Shown: positions 8,159-16,120, counted from the stretch's first letter. The stretch is DNA of 64,000 nt from Streptomyces filamentosus (GCF_014654895.1 NZ_BNBE01000001.1:124001-188000), one strand, 5' to 3'. The notes: generated from the letters alone by a model not told the origin. Made by a program: numbers and translations.

Positions 8159-9076
8159 GTGCCCGCCTCCGCCCTTGCCCGCGCGCTACGCGCCTACGTC
8201 CGCTACTCCCCCGGCACCCTCGGCAAGGCCCAGATCATCGACCGCTTCCTCGACGAGCACCTGCGCACCCACCCCGTCCACACCGCCGTCCGGCTGCGCT
8301 CCGGCGACACGGTTCCCGTCACCACCAGCGACGTCATCCAGCGCTTCCAGTACCTGTTCGGCGAGTGGGAGCCGAACCTGTCGGCCTTCCTGCGCGACCG
8401 GCTCCGCCCCGGGGACACCTTCATCGACGTCGGCGCCCACCGCGGCGTCTTCAGCCTCTTGGCCTCCCACGCTGTCGGACCTCACGGCCACGTCGTCGCC
8501 ATCGAGCCCCATCCCGGCTTCCACGGCGACCTGGTCTCCGCAGCCGCCGCCAACCGCCGCACCAACATCCGCACCGTCCGCTCCGCTGTCTCCGACTCCA
8601 CCGGAACCCTGACCCTGTACGTGGAGGACCCCTCCAACCTCGGCCACACCACCGCCGTCCGCCCCCAGCACGTCCACGCGACCGTCGAGGTCCCCACCAC
8701 CCCCCTCGCCAACCTGATCAGCCGGGCCGACCTTGCCACCACCCGCGTCATCAAGATCGACGTCGAAGGCGCCGAAGCCGCCGCGATCCGCGGACTCCTC
8801 CCCGCGCTCCCGTACCTGCGTGCCGACGCCGAGCTCGTCATCGAGGTCACCCCCCGGCTCCTGGCCAAACAGGGCGAGAGCGCCGCCGCCGTCATCGCCG
8901 CCCTACACGACCACGGGTTCCACCCGTACACGCTCACCAACAGCTACGACCCGGCCACCTACCCCCGGACCATGCGCCGGCCCCAGACGCCCGTCCGGTG
9001 CGCCACGCCCCCGAAGGCGATGACCGACCTGGTCTTCTCCCGCACCGACACCGACCGTCTCATGCTCGGGTGCTGA
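8159..9076 (+). CDS. FkbM-family SAM-dependent methyltransferase
   Basis: The 305-residue product begins at a GTG with GAAGGAG six bases upstream. Motif I is DTFIDVGAHRGVFSLLA (residues 87-103), followed by VVAIEPHPG and, further on, RVIKIDVEGAEAAAIRGL, the diagnostic FkbM segment. FkbM enzymes O-methylate sugars or polyketide hydroxyls using S-adenosylmethionine. Next to four glycosyltransferases it is most likely a capping enzyme that methylates a sugar. The 97 nt between it and the divergent kinase gene should hold both promoters. Confidence 0.88.
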   Translation: MPASALARALRAYVRYSPGTLGKAQIIDRFLDEHLRTHPVHTAVRLRSGDTVPVTTSDVIQRFQYLFGEWEPNLSAFLRDRLRPGDTFIDVGAHRGVFSLLASHAVGPHGHVVAIEPHPGFHGDLVSAAAANRRTNIRTVRSAVSDSTGTLTLYVEDPSNLGHTTAVRPQHVHATVEVPTTPLANLISRADLATTRVIKIDVEGAEAAAIRGLLPALPYLRADAELVIEVTPRLLAKQGESAAAVIAALHDHGFHPYTLTNSYDPATYPRTMRRPQTPVRCATPPKAMTDLVFSRTDTDRLMLGC

Positions 9077-9113
9077 ACCGCATCCACACCATCCGGACGA
9101 TGAGGAGGGCACC

Positions 9114-9665
9114 ATGCCGAATGAGATGACCAGCCGGAACATGGTCAGCGTGATCGTCCACGACAAGGCCAGCGACACGGTCGCCGCTGTGCTCTACGGC
9201 GTACGCAATTGGATCCCGCAGCCGGCCTGAACTCTTCCTGGTGGCAAGGCGGAGTCCGGCGAAGCGCTCGACGAAGCCGCCGTCCGCGAACTCGCCGAGG
9301 AGACCGGGCTGCTCACCGACCCGACCGATCTGGCACTCGTCCACGTCACCCACGTAGATCAGGGCTTCGACCAGCTCGGTCCGTTCGTCCTCTTCGTTTT
9401 CGCCACCAGTACATGGACCGGAGAACTGACCAACCGCGAGCCGGACAAGCACGTGAGGACCTGCTGGGTCCCTGCCGACCTCCTTCCCTCGCCCGCATTC
9501 CCGACCTCCACACAGGCATTGGCTGCGTGGAGGACGGGCGGCCCCGTCTTCTCCCGCTATGGAGGGCCAGGGCGTGGAGGAGTCGACGGGACGCCGGCCC
9601 AAATTGTCAACGGTGCGGGCAATCTGCCGCGTCTCCGTACGACGCCGGCACATGAGCAGACGTAG
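9114..9665 (+). pseudogene. Nudix hydrolase pseudogene (in-frame TGA)
   Basis: A frame opens at an ATG with GAGGAGG just upstream and is stopped by TGA at 9228-9230 (codon 39). It then continues in the same frame with a complete Nudix box: GGKAESGEALDEAAVRELAE followed by ETGL. Replacing the TGA by TGG would give PAWTLPGGK, the usual sequence before a Nudix box, so one G-to-A change explains the break. The tail after about 9560 is less family-like. An intact version would hydrolyse a nucleoside-diphosphate derivative. Alternatively the TGA is a sequencing error. Confidence 0.78.
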
Positions 9666-9679
9666 CGGGCGCCCCTCGT

Positions 9680-9697
9680 ACTCCTGCCCCCAGGAGT
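9680..9697. terminator. Hairpin between convergent genes
   Basis: A perfect 7-bp stem (ACTCCTG / CAGGAGT) with a CCCC loop lies between the Nudix pseudogene and the end of the convergent flavoprotein gene. There is no T-tract, which is common for Streptomyces terminators, so a bidirectional terminator is likely but unproven. Confidence 0.45.
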
Positions 9698-9797
9698 CGG
9701 AGGTCTCCCCCCTTCACCGAGCGCCTGGGCTCGTTTGGTCTGGCACGAGGGCACGGCAGGCCTCTCAAGCGGAGCGGTCGCCGACTCGAGTGAATCG

Positions 9798-10334
9798 TCA
9801 GCGAAGGTCTGAGACAGCTTCCAGCGCGGCGTGCCAAGGGTACGTGGTCGGGTCGCCCTTGCCTGGCTCGTTCGGCACGAAACCGCCCTCGCCGTACACC
9901 ACGCGAACGCCAGTGGTGCGAAGCGCCTCAATCGACCGCTCGAATTGAGGGTGGGCGACGTATGCACTGTTGACGCACGGCATCATCGCGATCGGGATGC
10001 CTTTGCCGATGCCTTCGGCGACCACCCCGACGAGCCATTTGTCCGTGAGGCCGAGCGCCCAGGCGTTCACCGTGTTGAAAGTGGTCGGTGCGACGAGGAT
10101 GGCGTCCGGCTTCGGCCACACGTCCGGCTGGCCGGGAAGCCGGTAGTCCCATCTGACTGGTCGACCCGTCAGCGCGGCGAGGCCGTCAAGGGATTCGTGG
10201 AGCCAGCGGGCCGCCGTCGGAGTGAGTCCCAGGCATACGTCCCATCCATCGGCCTGTGCCTCCTCGATGACCCGGGCTATGTCGAAGACTGGAGGCGCCG
10301 CGCTGCTGAACAGGTACAAGGTCCGCGTACTCAT
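9798..10334 (-). CDS. Flavoprotein of the HFCD type (DFP/EpiD-like)
   Basis: The 178-residue protein has the Rossmann-like start TLYLFSSAAPPVFD, the segment LVAPTTFNTVNAWA, matching the P-x-x-x-N-T flavin-binding loop of phosphopantothenoylcysteine decarboxylase and EpiD-like flavoproteins, and MMPCVNSAY in place of the 'PAMN' loop. Such proteins bind FMN and can decarboxylate cysteinyl residues, but Streptomyces homologues next to XRE regulators have no assigned reaction. The ATG at 10334 is preferred over one six codons upstream. The gene diverges from the XRE/TPR regulator across a perfect palindrome, suggesting regulation by it. Confidence 0.78.
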   Translation of the reverse strand: MSTRTLYLFSSAAPPVFDIARVIEEAQADGWDVCLGLTPTAARWLHESLDGLAALTGRPVRWDYRLPGQPDVWPKPDAILVAPTTFNTVNAWALGLTDKWLVGVVAEGIGKGIPIAMMPCVNSAYVAHPQFERSIEALRTTGVRVVYGEGGFVPNEPGKGDPTTYPWHAALEAVSDLR

Positions 10335-10362
10335 GGACCTATCCGACCACACGGCGGCGCCC

Positions 10363-10379
10363 CCGACTCAACGAGTCGG
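10363..10379. promoter_or_regulatory. Perfect palindrome in divergent promoter region
   Basis: CCGACTC and GAGTCGG are separated by three bases, forming a 17-nt dyad midway between the flavoprotein gene (start 10334) and the XRE regulator (start 10452). Its size and place suit an operator for the dimeric XRE regulator. Confidence 0.5.
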
Positions 10380-10451
10380 AGGTGAAGCCATCTCGCGCGG
10401 CTCTGGGCGCGAGTAGCGTTCCGGATGACGAGTCAGGAACGGAGTACCAGT

Positions 10452-11636
10452 ATGCCGACACCGGACGACGACCACACCGGAAGGCGCATCAAGGAGCAGC
10501 GCCGGCTAGCGAGATTGACTCAGCGCGAACTCGCCGACCGCATCCCGTACTCGTACAGCTGGCTGACCCAGGTTGAATGCGGTGCTAGACCGGCATCCGT
10601 GGACTTCACCGCCGCCGTGGCACGAGCACTGAGAATCGACGTCACTGTGCTGACAGGACAGCCCTACGTGGTCCAGCTGCAGGAGGACCGTCTCGCGGAA
10701 CTCATCCGCCCGATCCGGGAGTCCCTCGACCTGTACGACCTGGGTGATGACCCGGGGGTCATCACCCGCCCCGCCGTTGAACTGACCGCTGCGACCGAGG
10801 AACTGTGCGCGCACGTCAGGGCCACCCACCTCCATGCTGCTGCGGCTGCCCTCCCGGACGTCATCACCGAACTGACCGCCCTCTGCTGGCGCACACCGAC
10901 GACCGAGCTGTGGAGAGCGCTCGCCTCGGCCTACCGCACCGCGCACGACGTCACGGTCAAACTCGGGTACTTCGACCTGGCCAGCGTCGCCCTCGACCGT
11001 CTGGGGTGGGCATCGGAGCGGGCCTCCGACCCCTGCCTCGCCGCCGTACGGCAGTACTTCCGCGGCCTGGTGTACTTCCGCGAGGGCGAGTACACCATCG
11101 GTCTGCGTCTCATCCGCTCCGGCCACGCCTTCCTCGACCCTTCCGTCGAGTCCCGCGAAGCCCTCACGGTGGCCGGCCAGCTCCACCTGGGCGGCTCCGT
11201 CCTCGCCGCCCGAGCGGAGGACGAGAGCACCGCTGCCACTCACATCGCGAGCGCCCGCGAATACGCGGGACGGGTCGGCGACGCCAGCAAGGTTCACTGG
11301 CTCAACTTCGGCCCGGTCAACGTCGACCTCCACGAGATGAGCGTCGCAATGGAGATGCGGGATTACGACGAAGCGCTGAGGCAGGCGAAGGCGATCAAGC
11401 TGCCGGCCGGCATCGCGACCTCCCGCCGCGCGCACTACTTCATCGACCGAGCCCGCGTGGAGATGGAACTCGGGCGCAGCGAGGCTTCATTGAGGTCCCT
11501 GTGGGCCGCACGACGGGCAGCACCGGAGCAGACCCGTTACCACCCCGGGGCCAGAGAAACGGTCCGCGGCCTCATCCACATGTCCCGTCGGACACCGGAA
11601 TCCCTGGGCAGCATGGCAGCGTGGGTCGGCATGTAA
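10452..11636 (+). CDS. XRE-family regulator with TPR-like sensor domain
   Basis: A GGAG seven bases before the ATG at 10452 supports this start; an in-frame ATG at 10425 is possible. Residues near 15-65 form an XRE helix-turn-helix (LTQRELADRIPYSYSWLTQV). The rest, about 320 residues, is a helical repeat region with TPR-like character (for example YFRGLVYFREGEYTIGLRLI), as in Streptomyces regulators that sense peptides or proteins. The product is 394 residues. It is divergent from the flavoprotein gene and precedes a run of small unknown genes on the same strand that it may control. Confidence 0.85.
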   Translation: MPTPDDDHTGRRIKEQRRLARLTQRELADRIPYSYSWLTQVECGARPASVDFTAAVARALRIDVTVLTGQPYVVQLQEDRLAELIRPIRESLDLYDLGDDPGVITRPAVELTAATEELCAHVRATHLHAAAAALPDVITELTALCWRTPTTELWRALASAYRTAHDVTVKLGYFDLASVALDRLGWASERASDPCLAAVRQYFRGLVYFREGEYTIGLRLIRSGHAFLDPSVESREALTVAGQLHLGGSVLAARAEDESTAATHIASAREYAGRVGDASKVHWLNFGPVNVDLHEMSVAMEMRDYDEALRQAKAIKLPAGIATSRRAHYFIDRARVEMELGRSEASLRSLWAARRAAPEQTRYHPGARETVRGLIHMSRRTPESLGSMAAWVGM

Positions 11637-11806
11637 CGAGGTCAGACTCTCTCCGAAGTGAAAGAGTTTCGCACCCCCGAGCTCGCCACGATGGTCCCGG
11701 CACTGTTCAACGACCAGGTCGGGGGCGCTCCATGGCGAGCCGCGAGGGTGCGGAGTTCCGCAACTACAGCCCCGGTCCTGCTGCTGGAAACGGCAGCCGG
11801 ACCGGG

Positions 11807-12385
11807 ATGGACCAAGGCAACCGACCGGTTGTCGCCGCCTTCGCGTTGCCGCCGCTGGAATTGTCCCCGGGAGTGCTCGTGCACTCCCGGGAGAACCGGG
11901 AGGCGGCCGTCGAGACCTGGCTCCTTCTGGCCTCACCCGACGCGCAGAAGGCCCAGCGCGAGTGGAGGAGGGACGGGCTCACGCTCCTACGGTGCGGCGG
12001 CCTGTTCTCCGCCGTACGCATCCCCGCCGCGATCATCCACGCCGCGGCTGGCACCGAGGACCCTCGCGAGCTGACGGACGTCCTCGGCGACGCCCTGGAC
12101 GGACCGGTCTTCTACGACCGCAGCGGGCGACAGTTCTACGCCCTCACCCCGCACAGCACCGCCCGGCTCTGGAGAGTGCCGGACATCGAGTGCCTTGGGT
12201 CGGACTTCTTCCTCGGAGTCCCGGCGACCAGCGTGACGGAACCCGATCCGCGCTACCGGGCGTGGTGGGTCGTACCGATGGATGGCCCGGCTGTGCTGTG
12301 CGTCCCGGACGCCGTCGTCTGCTTCGTCCAGCGAGGCCGAAGTCTGGTTGCCGCGGCGAAGGATCAGGAGACCCGAAATGCATGA
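11807..12385 (+). CDS. Conserved actinobacterial protein of unknown function
   Basis: I do not recognise a characterised family. The 192-residue product is soluble, with no signal peptide. It contains LVHSRENREAAVETWLLLAS, then RCGGLFSAVRIPAAIIHAAA and WWVVPMDGPAVLCVPDAV. From memory this pattern recurs in Streptomyces hypothetical proteins found near XRE genes and may relate distantly to primase/polymerase-like folds; that link is weak. The ATG at 11807 is chosen; another in-frame ATG at 11732 would add 25 residues. A strong inverted repeat lies inside the 5' coding part (11866-11891). The next gene starts 33 nt after the stop. Confidence 0.65.
   Translation: MDQGNRPVVAAFALPPLELSPGVLVHSRENREAAVETWLLLASPDAQKAQREWRRDGLTLLRCGGLFSAVRIPAAIIHAAAGTEDPRELTDVLGDALDGPVFYDRSGRQFYALTPHSTARLWRVPDIECLGSDFFLGVPATSVTEPDPRYRAWWVVPMDGPAVLCVPDAVVCFVQRGRSLVAAAKDQETRNA
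11866..11891. repeat. Perfect inverted repeat inside a coding region
   Basis: CCCGGGAGTGC and GCACTCCCGGG form an 11-bp stem with the loop TCGT. It sits 60 nt inside the gene that starts at 11807, where an mRNA hairpin could affect translation or a regulator could bind. Confidence 0.55.
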
Positions 12386-12417
12386 GTTCAAGACCCCGGC
12401 CAGACGAAGGTGCTCCG

Positions 12418-12912
12418 ATGGCTGACCTCGCTACACGCTATCCCCCGCCGGGGCCGGAGTTCATGGACCGCGTTTCCGTCGCCGCCTGGGTGGAGCGCGG
12501 ACCCATCGTCTCCGTGCCTCGCGTGCTACTCACCCCGGCCCGGCCGCGGCCGACCGAGAGCGTGGAGGCATACCGGCCGGGCCTGCTGGGCATTGCCCAG
12601 GGCCTTGGCCTGGGGCAAGCCACCGACCCGTACCGGCTCCGCTTCGGTCTGCTTCTGGTTCAGGGCATCGCGACTCTCGACTACGGACACCCCTCCACCA
12701 CACTGAACGTGCCCTACCCGGAGACCTGGTACCACCTGGCTCAAGCGAGCGGCTACGCCCACGTGACGGTCGGGCTCGCACTGCGCGAGCTCGGTGGGGG
12801 CTTGGAAGCGGTGCACGACTACCTGGCCACCGAAGGCCGGGCCGGGCGTCTGTGGAGCGGCCAGGCCGCCTGGCAGCGCTCGATTCCGGCGACCTGGCTC
12901 CGAGCCCGTTAG
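12418..12912 (+). CDS. Conserved hypothetical protein
   Basis: The gene has GAAGG eight bases before its ATG and codes for 164 residues. The sequence is globular and soluble, with short motifs ERGPIVSVPRVLL, GLLLVQGIATLDYGHPSTTL and TWLRAR near the end; none points to a known function. It follows the previous unknown gene by 33 nt and is probably in the same transcript. Strong Streptomyces-like third-position GC supports it being real. Confidence 0.6.
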   Translation: MADLATRYPPPGPEFMDRVSVAAWVERGPIVSVPRVLLTPARPRPTESVEAYRPGLLGIAQGLGLGQATDPYRLRFGLLLVQGIATLDYGHPSTTLNVPYPETWYHLAQASGYAHVTVGLALRELGGGLEAVHDYLATEGRAGRLWSGQAAWQRSIPATWLRAR

Positions 12913-13123
12913 AGGTTCTGTGTGTACCCCATCACGGCTCGCCCCGGGCAGGCGCCCAGGGCTTCCCAGGAGGGGCGGCGCGACAACCGATACCGCTCGG
13001 ATCGCACCCCGGTCACCAGAGCCCCGTGCACGGCAGACGGCCGTCGGCCCCACCCTCTCGAACCGCCCTCCGTGGCACGTCGCAGCCCCCGGCGGAGGGC
13101 CCTCAACCGATGGATTCGAACCG

Positions 13124-13318
13124 ATGAGTCTCGACACACTGCCTGTCCACCGAGGACTCCACGTCCCGCGCGTCGCGCGGTGGTCGGCGGAGCAGGACAT
13201 CCCCTTGGACGTTCTCGTCCGCGGCGGCCGCCTCACGTACGCGGATCCCGTCCGTCCGATCCGCCTCCGCACGGAGGCGGCCCAGGCCGGACTCGTCGGA
13301 GCGGAGGGCGGCCGGTGA
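13124..13318 (+). CDS. Small protein of unknown function
   Basis: A 64-residue frame begins at the ATG at 13124 (MSLDTLPVHRGLHVPRVARW). Its stop overlaps the GTG start of the next small gene, which in turn overlaps a third; this chain of GTGA overlaps is the main evidence that it is expressed. The charged sequence has no membrane segment. The function is unknown. Confidence 0.55.
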   Translation: MSLDTLPVHRGLHVPRVARWSAEQDIPLDVLVRGGRLTYADPVRPIRLRTEAAQAGLVGAEGGR

Positions 13319-13434
13319 TCCCCAACGATCCACACCGGGCGGCCGCGGCGGCTGCACAGTGCCGGCGCGTCGTCGCCTACCTGGTCGTCTTGGGCGGACT
13401 CGTCTGCGCCCTCACCTACGGGATCATGCGGTGA
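13315..13434 (+). CDS. 39-residue single-span membrane peptide
   Basis: A GTG overlapping the previous stop (GTGA) opens a 39-codon frame with a basic N-terminus and one hydrophobic segment, VVAYLVVLGGLVCALTYGI. Its stop overlaps the next start. The small size would have excluded it from many gene predictions. It is probably a membrane-anchored small protein made together with its neighbours. Confidence 0.55.
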   Translation: MIPNDPHRAAAAAAQCRRVVAYLVVLGGLVCALTYGIMR

Positions 13435-13643
13435 GGCTCCCTGACGAGCCCGTGACCGGGCCCCGGCAGAAGTGGGTCACGGGCCAGTGCTGGCGGTGCG
13501 ACGGCACAGGGCTGCAGGTGCTGTGGCTTGGGCCGGCCCTGAGCGAGGTTCACGGTTACGCCCCGCTCTACGCCTGTGAGCCGTGTACCCGCCGTCTGGA
13601 GGAGTTGATCAGCGCCTACAACGCACGCCGTGACATCACCTGA
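13431..13643 (+). CDS. Small zinc-ribbon-like protein
   Basis: The start is a GTG in a GTGA overlap with the preceding peptide gene. The 70-residue product has two CxxC knuckles, CWRC and CEPC, about 35 residues apart, which would make a zinc ribbon able to bind nucleic acid or protein. It is the last gene of the small-gene chain that follows the XRE regulator and is convergent with the DUF3644 gene. Confidence 0.6.
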   Translation: MRLPDEPVTGPRQKWVTGQCWRCDGTGLQVLWLGPALSEVHGYAPLYACEPCTRRLEELISAYNARRDIT

Positions 13644-13718
13644 CGCACCGCTTCGCGGACACTGTCCATCAAGGCCGACCATTGCGCCCGTTCAGGGGGC
13701 TTCCCTACCCCTACCGCG

Positions 13719-14837
13719 TCAAGCGCTCTCGCGCTGCAGGTGTTGCTCACCCTCCTCGGCGGGTGGCCCCACCTGGCGTGGCAGAGAGACGCCCTGTTTC
13801 ATGCGAGGTTCCTTGCCGAAGAAGTCCTGATACTTCGCAGGGGTGCCGACTTCTCTGATGATCTTCTCGACCCAGGCCTGGGTGTAGAGGTAGGCGTTGA
13901 AAGCCTCGCTGTAGATGCAGTACCTCGCGTCGGTCTCATACGGCTTCGCGGAGTCCTTCGGGGGCCGGACGTGGAACCGCTGCCACATCTCCACATGCTC
14001 GCTGAAGGGACTGAACTCGAAGGGCAGGCGCTCCTCCACGGCACCACAGACCTGCTTCGCACGCAGCTTCGCCCTGTCTGCGACCTCCACCTGACGGTCT
14101 CTGATGATCACCGTGCCCTTACGCCCGGCCTGAACCATGACCCGACGCTCTTCCTCGGTCAGCTCGTCGAGCTTCACGAAGTCGATCGCCAGGTCGGCGT
14201 CCGTCTTCGATCCGACCATGGGGACGAGCCGAATGCGGTAGTCGTACTGGAGGCTCTCCAGAACGTCCGGATCGATGGCCGCCTCGAACTTCGCGACAAG
14301 GTCGCGGGTCGGCTGCGGGAGCTTCCTCGCCGCTGATTCCAGCTGCTCACGTCCTTCAGCCGTGAGCGCCTGGAGCGAGACCGGAAAGCGAAGGCGGTCC
14401 GCCAGGCTGTACTTGATGCCGAAGTGCCCCACCATCTCCTGCTCATAGTTCACGACGAGCGCTTGCGCCTTACCACCTGTGGCGATCTTGAGATTGTGCT
14501 CATATCGGTGCTCCACCTTGTTGCGAAGCGCAACAAAGAGCTCAGCGTTCAGACGTACCGGATCACCGGCGTTCGCGTAGCGCTCTCTCAAGCATCGTTC
14601 CAGATCCCAAGCTTTCGGCTCGCCGTCGATCATGACGTACCGACCAGTCTTCGGATCCCTGTACCGGTAGTCCACTCCGGCCTTGTGGAACTCTGCGTGA
14701 AGCAAGTAGTGCCACGCCTTGTGCATGTGAGTGAGGAAGTCGGAGTAGTTGCCCGTGGAGCAGTTCCACTCATCAACCGCTTTGAGGGCGTGGCGCTGCG
14801 ACTCCATGAGCATGTGATGCCACCGAGCATGTGCCAT
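13719..14837 (-). CDS. DUF3644-like protein
   Basis: The start chosen is an ATG with AGAAGGA about nine bases upstream, giving 372 residues. The N-terminal part (HALKAVDEWN, FLTHMHKAWHYLLHAEF, LRNKVEHRYEH) matches the helical DUF3644 domain, whose members occur in bacterial accessory regions and have been proposed to belong to HEPN-like nuclease folds. The RNKVEHR segment resembles the R-x4-6-H HEPN signature, which makes an RNase role possible. A second domain follows after about residue 170. It stands alone, without an obvious antitoxin. The gene has less extreme GC than its neighbours, suggesting transfer. Confidence 0.65.
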   Translation of the reverse strand: MAHARWHHMLMESQRHALKAVDEWNCSTGNYSDFLTHMHKAWHYLLHAEFHKAGVDYRYRDPKTGRYVMIDGEPKAWDLERCLRERYANAGDPVRLNAELFVALRNKVEHRYEHNLKIATGGKAQALVVNYEQEMVGHFGIKYSLADRLRFPVSLQALTAEGREQLESAARKLPQPTRDLVAKFEAAIDPDVLESLQYDYRIRLVPMVGSKTDADLAIDFVKLDELTEEERRVMVQAGRKGTVIIRDRQVEVADRAKLRAKQVCGAVEERLPFEFSPFSEHVEMWQRFHVRPPKDSAKPYETDARYCIYSEAFNAYLYTQAWVEKIIREVGTPAKYQDFFGKEPRMKQGVSLPRQVGPPAEEGEQHLQRESA

Positions 14838-15227
14838 AAGCGTATGTCCTTCTCGTCCTCCCGAAGGATCACATCCTCGATCTCCTGGGGGCAAGCAGTA
14901 ATACTCACCTGTTGCGACTCACCCGCGGAGCACACTGGCCCCACTGAGTCGTCCGCAGGGGTAAAATACCTGCGCCTTCCGATTTCTGCTCGACTCGACG
15001 GGGAAACCGTTCACGCTGAACCTTTTCCAACCTCGAACCAGTCGTGTGCCGCGGTATGTCTCGGTGCGGAGGACTGCCCCCGGGCCGGGGGTACGTGACG
15101 CGCCGACTGGTCCGATCGCTGAAGTCGGCACCAGGAACGCCCAGCGTTCCGGGGCCAGGGCGAAGTGCTGCTCGACGCGGCAGGTTTCGGTTCCGTAGGT
15201 ATCTCATGACAGCACCGACTTCGCGCT
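14838..15227. other. Intergenic region with an insertion-sequence end
   Basis: No gene is seen here. The stretch contains the presumed promoter of the DUF3644 gene and, at 15016-15034, a copy of the terminal repeat of the IS5-like element found at 17151-18035. Bases 15035-15227 show no recognisable transposase or other coding sequence and are probably the eroded remainder of an insertion. Confidence 0.5.
15016..15034 (+). repeat. IS-type terminal inverted repeat, left copy
   Basis: The sequence CTGAACCTTTTCCAACCTC is the reverse complement of 18017-18035 with one mismatch in 19. It points inward, as a left insertion-sequence end would. It lies outside the hydrolase/regulator pair, so together with the right copy it bounds a 3,020-bp segment. 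Confidence 0.7.
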
Positions 15228-16067
15228 CTATGCCGTGAAGAAGTCTGCGAGTGCGCGTGCGACCGGGCCGGACGCGTTCTCCGTAGGGATGTGGCCTGCG
15301 TCCGGGATGCGTACGAGGGTGGTGTGCGGGATCTCCGAGGCAAACCGCTCGGCGTACTCCACCTTCTGGAACTCGTCGTCCGCGCCCCAGATCAGCAGTT
15401 TGGGTGTCTCGTTCTGCCGCATGGCAGGGAGGAGATCCCGGGTGTAGCGGTTGTCGGCAGCGCCCACCATGGCCATCCAGGAGCGGCGGACCCGCGCGTC
15501 GGTCCACGGGTCCAGGTAGTCCGTGATCAGCCGCTCCGTGGCGGCACCGGCCAGCGCTTGGGTCACGGCCTGGCGGCGGGCGGCGAGGACCTCGCCGGCG
15601 GTGGTCGCGGCGACGACCTCGGGGTCCCGGAAGCGGGCCACGCTCGACACCGGCCAGGAGTCGTAGCTGACCGAGTTGACCAGGGCAAGCTGGGACACCT
15701 CGAGGCGGGCGTGGACGAGGAGGTACTGGGCGACGGCGCCGCCGATGTCGTGACCGGCCACGGCGATCGGCCCGGAGAGGTCCAGCGCGGAGGCGAAGCG
15801 CGCCACCCAGTCCGCGAGGGCGGGGACCGTACCCGTCTCCAGGGTGAGTTCGCCTCCCGAGCGCCCGAATCCGGGGAAGTCGACCGCGACGGGGCGCAGT
15901 CCCGCCGCGACGAGGCGGTCCATCACCGGAAGCCAGACCCGGCTCCAGTAGGTGCCGTGGAGCAGGAGCACGGCCGGGCCGTCCTGTTCCACGGTCAGGT
16001 AACTGGTCGGCGCACCGCCAACCTGGGTCTCGGTCCGCAGCACTGTCGATTCGATGATCTCGTTCAT
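15228..16067 (-). CDS. Alpha/beta hydrolase with Asp nucleophile (epoxide hydrolase/dehalogenase type)
   Basis: The 279-residue product shows the oxyanion turn LLLHGTYWSR and a nucleophile elbow G-H-D-I-G with Asp at about residue 107 instead of Ser. The acid is in GADDEF (about 230) and the catalytic His in DAGHIPTE (about 259). An Asp at the elbow is typical of epoxide hydrolases and haloalkane dehalogenases, so an esterase role is unlikely. The ATG at 16067 was chosen; the open frame upstream runs into the divergent gene. The gene diverges from an AraC/GlxA regulator across 70 nt, the usual arrangement for a regulator and its target. Confidence 0.84.
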   Translation of the reverse strand: MNEIIESTVLRTETQVGGAPTSYLTVEQDGPAVLLLHGTYWSRVWLPVMDRLVAAGLRPVAVDFPGFGRSGGELTLETGTVPALADWVARFASALDLSGPIAVAGHDIGGAVAQYLLVHARLEVSQLALVNSVSYDSWPVSSVARFRDPEVVAATTAGEVLAARRQAVTQALAGAATERLITDYLDPWTDARVRRSWMAMVGAADNRYTRDLLPAMRQNETPKLLIWGADDEFQKVEYAERFASEIPHTTLVRIPDAGHIPTENASGPVARALADFFTA

Positions 16068-16109
16068 GGGCCCACTGTGGCGGGGGCCGGTCTCCCAGCC
16101 GAGAGTCCG

Positions 16110-16120
16110 GAATGACATTC
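16110..16120. promoter_or_regulatory. Candidate operator between hydrolase and GlxA-type regulator
   Basis: GAATG-A-CATTC is a perfect 11-nt dyad in the 70-nt divergent gap, followed at 16123-16130 by a second palindrome, AAGTACTT. These are candidate regulator and promoter sites; none is proven. Confidence 0.4.

Noticed and set aside
13105..13130. GATTCGAACC, a tRNA T-loop-like sequence on the minus strand
   Set aside because: The adjoining bases do not form a T stem, acceptor stem or anticodon arm, and the place is just in front of a small gene; no tRNA or attachment site can be supported.
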